A stretch of DNA of 7,527 bases from NCBI GenBank assembly GCA_003161195.1, contig PMOV01000150.1:62625-70151 (forward strand), read 5' to 3'. The stretch's first letter is position 1. Every line of letters starts with the position of its first letter. This DNA comes from Acidobacteriota bacterium. Lineage in GTDB: Bacteria > Acidobacteriota > Terriglobia > Acidiferrales > UBA7541. A model generated the notes under the pieces. It worked only from the letters and a program-made list of their open reading frames with translations, did no database searches and was not told the DNA's origin. This document shows, piece by piece, positions 5,780 to 7,527 of the stretch. The translations under genes were made by a program, and so were the position numbers.

Positions 5780-7213
5780 ATGCAAAATGGTATGCTCACG
5801 CTTCGTGCAAATCACTTCGCGCCCGCGCCCGTGAAATCCCCAGTGAAATCTAAGTTACGTTCCCTCGCTACCTCGCTGCTCTTAATTCTGGTCGTGGCCT
5901 TCACCGCGCGCACCGCCTTCGCTTGGAACCAGGAACGCAAAATCCCCCGCGACGCCCTGGCCGTGGTCCCTTTTGCGCAAGAGGCCGGCAGCATCGCCTA
6001 TTCTCTCGCCGCCGGCAATGGTTTCAGTTCACCATTCCGCAACGACACGGGCGCAACCGCGTGGCTGCCTCCCGTCTACCCTTTTTTGCTCTCGCTCATT
6101 TTCCGAATTTTCGGCTCCCTGAGCGTTCCCTCGCTCAACGCCGCGGTGCTGCTGAACATTCTTTGCTCCACGGCCACGTGCGTCCCGATTTTCTTCGCGG
6201 GAAAACGGCTCAGCGCGCCAAGCGCCGGATTATCCGTCGCAGCCACAGCCGCATGGATCTGGGCGCTTCTGCCCGCCGCGATCCTTTTGCCTTTCGAGTG
6301 GATCTGGGACACTTCGCTCTCCGCGTTACTCGCGGCGCTGCTTCTATGGTTCACCCTGTACCTGGCCGATTCCCATCGCGCACGAGATTGGTGCGCCTAC
6401 GGCTTGCTGTCCGGCCTCTCGCTTCTCACCAACACCGCTCTCGGCGCGCTTTGGCTGCCTTGGCTATTCTGGGCCGGCTTCTTCACCATGCGCCGCGCCA
6501 AGAAGAGCGCCGACTCCGCGCCCGCCAGTTCACCATCGAGAGACGCCGCGGCGTGGAAACGCCCAGCGCTAGCTTTCGCCGTCGCCATCCTCTGCTGCGT
6601 CCCCTGGACCATCCGCAACTACGTCCAATTCCACAAATTCATTCCCGTGCGCTCCAATTTCGCCTTCGAACTCTGGACCGGCAATAACAACATCTTCGAT
6701 CCCCACACCGGCAACGCCATGGCGCGCATCACTATCTACGGTGAAGTTCGCCAGTACACGCAACTCGGCGAAACCGCCTACATGCAGGACAAGTATCGCA
6801 AAGCCGTCTTGTTCATGCGCACGCATCCGGCGCTGGAAATGAAGCTCATGCTCGCGCGCATCATCGCCACCTGGCTTGGCACGCAACATCCTATCGACGA
6901 TTTTGCGCGCGCCGATTCCTGGCTGCCCCGCGCGGTATTTCTTCTAAATGGAATTTTCCTGCCGGGCACGGTTGGGGGGATTATCCTTCTCTATCGCCGG
7001 CGCGATCGTTTCGCTTTTCCGCTCGCCTTCGCTCCAATCGTTTTTCCGTTGGTCTACTACTTGACGCACACTTCCCTGCGTTATCGCCATCCACTCGATC
7101 CGATTCTCGTGCTACTCACCGCGGTCAGTGTCGTCGCGCTCGAACAATCTATCGCCAGGATCTTCTCCACCCGGGCCGCAGGCGCCAGGTCGCCAATTTC
7201 CGCTGCTCCGTAA
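5780..7213 (+). CDS. Polytopic membrane glycosyltransferase, ArnT/GT39-like
   Basis: The product is 477 residues with many transmembrane segments: the first at about 26-48, several between 95 and 240, one near 260-275, and three in the last 120 residues. After the first helix comes an extracytoplasmic loop with an acidic residue (Glu68 in FAQEAGSIAYSLAAGNGF), then TAWLPPVYPFLLSLIFRIFG. This is the typical order in GT39/ArnT-like enzymes, where an acidic residue in the first loop is catalytic. PWTIRNY at 275-281 is another landmark. Such enzymes transfer a sugar from a polyprenyl-phosphate donor to a lipid or protein on the outer side of the inner membrane; the substrate cannot be read here. 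The start is uncertain: ATG 5780 and ATG 5792 lack a clear ribosome binding site, and GTG 5831 or 5843 would still keep the first helix. It is preceded by a terminator, so it has its own promoter, not identified. Confidence 0.85.
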   Translation: MQNGMLTLRANHFAPAPVKSPVKSKLRSLATSLLLILVVAFTARTAFAWNQERKIPRDALAVVPFAQEAGSIAYSLAAGNGFSSPFRNDTGATAWLPPVYPFLLSLIFRIFGSLSVPSLNAAVLLNILCSTATCVPIFFAGKRLSAPSAGLSVAATAAWIWALLPAAILLPFEWIWDTSLSALLAALLLWFTLYLADSHRARDWCAYGLLSGLSLLTNTALGALWLPWLFWAGFFTMRRAKKSADSAPASSPSRDAAAWKRPALAFAVAILCCVPWTIRNYVQFHKFIPVRSNFAFELWTGNNNIFDPHTGNAMARITIYGEVRQYTQLGETAYMQDKYRKAVLFMRTHPALEMKLMLARIIATWLGTQHPIDDFARADSWLPRAVFLLNGIFLPGTVGGIILLYRRRDRFAFPLAFAPIVFPLVYYLTHTSLRYRHPLDPILVLLTAVSVVALEQSIARIFSTRAAGARSPISAAP

Positions 7214-7527
7214 TCTGGTCGCTTTTCACACAGTTGTTTCAGTGCAGGTACCCTTCCCTGGGTCATCTCTTAAGCAAATTCGATAGCCATCCCAAAATGC
7301 TCCTCTCCCTATTTCCGCCATTTTCCGTTCCAGAGTGGAACACTCGGCCCGAATCTGTTAGCCCTCCCTTCTCACACCTTCTCATCTGCTCCTCCAACGT
7401 CTCCCACCTTTTGGTGTACTCGTACATATTTCACCCTGTCCTTCATGCTGTCCTGCGGCCGTACCATCGGTCAATTGCTTCTCACACTTTCCTCTTGCTA
7501 CGCTCCTCTTTGTAATCGCCCGGGCTT
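7214..7527. other. Pyrimidine-rich 3' intergenic stretch without a supported gene
   Basis: These 314 bases are strongly C/T-biased on the given strand and less GC-rich than the genes. CTTCTCACAC occurs twice (7369-7378 and 7479-7488). A plus-strand open frame (7234-7515) encodes an implausible Ser/Leu/His/Pro-rich peptide and is rejected. On the minus strand a 54-codon frame (7427 to 7263) starts with ATG, has AGGG six bases upstream and encodes a charged peptide; I cannot decide if it is real. Confidence 0.5.

Noticed and set aside
7234..7515. 93-residue plus-strand open frame at the right end
   Set aside because: It is the translation of a C/T-rich stretch with no ribosome binding site and an implausible composition.

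Overview
The window looks like a chromosomal segment from a moderately high-GC, soil-type bacterium, most likely an acidobacterium. This is a judgement from gene style, not a database match. The Gly/Tyr-rich exported protein, the ArnT-like (GT39) membrane glycosyltransferase and the exported MetX-like hydrolase all resemble families I associate with Acidobacteriota.

Left part (1-2553): the C-terminal end of a major facilitator transporter is followed by its own promoter-like -10 box and an exported alpha/beta hydrolase of the homoserine acetyltransferase-like type. A convergent LytTR response regulator comes next, but its receiver domain is cut away at about position 2050. Immediately beyond, on the opposite strand, lies the C-terminal part of an HExxH metalloprotease-like protein that also lacks its N-terminus. 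The two broken genes meet head to head on a 24-base near-perfect palindrome, which marks a rearrangement or an assembly join.

Centre (2554-4500): this is the most interesting part. A strong promoter (TTGACA, 17-base spacer, GATAAA) drives a leader that I read as a SAM-II (SAM-alpha) riboswitch aptamer, followed by an intrinsic terminator. The conserved aptamer tail can also pair with the terminator loop over 12 positions with one mismatch. This gives a complete aptamer/antiterminator/terminator switch. It sits upstream of a two-gene, translationally coupled operon: a PLP enzyme of the threonine synthase family with an N-terminal zinc ribbon, and a CysO/MoaD/ThiS-like ubiquitin-fold sulfur carrier whose C-terminus is Gly-Gly-Ser. 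Control by SAM argues that the pair makes a sulfur amino acid (homocysteine or cysteine) from a protein thiocarboxylate, or at least serves methionine metabolism, rather than simply making threonine.

Right part (4501-7527): a small conserved protein of unknown function with its own good ribosome binding site is followed by a 300-base intergenic stretch with an imperfect inverted repeat. Then come an exported Gly/Tyr/His-rich repeat protein with a textbook terminator and a polytopic GT39-like membrane glycosyltransferase. The last 314 bases are pyrimidine-rich on the given strand and hold no gene I can support. No tRNA, rRNA, CRISPR array or insertion sequence was seen.
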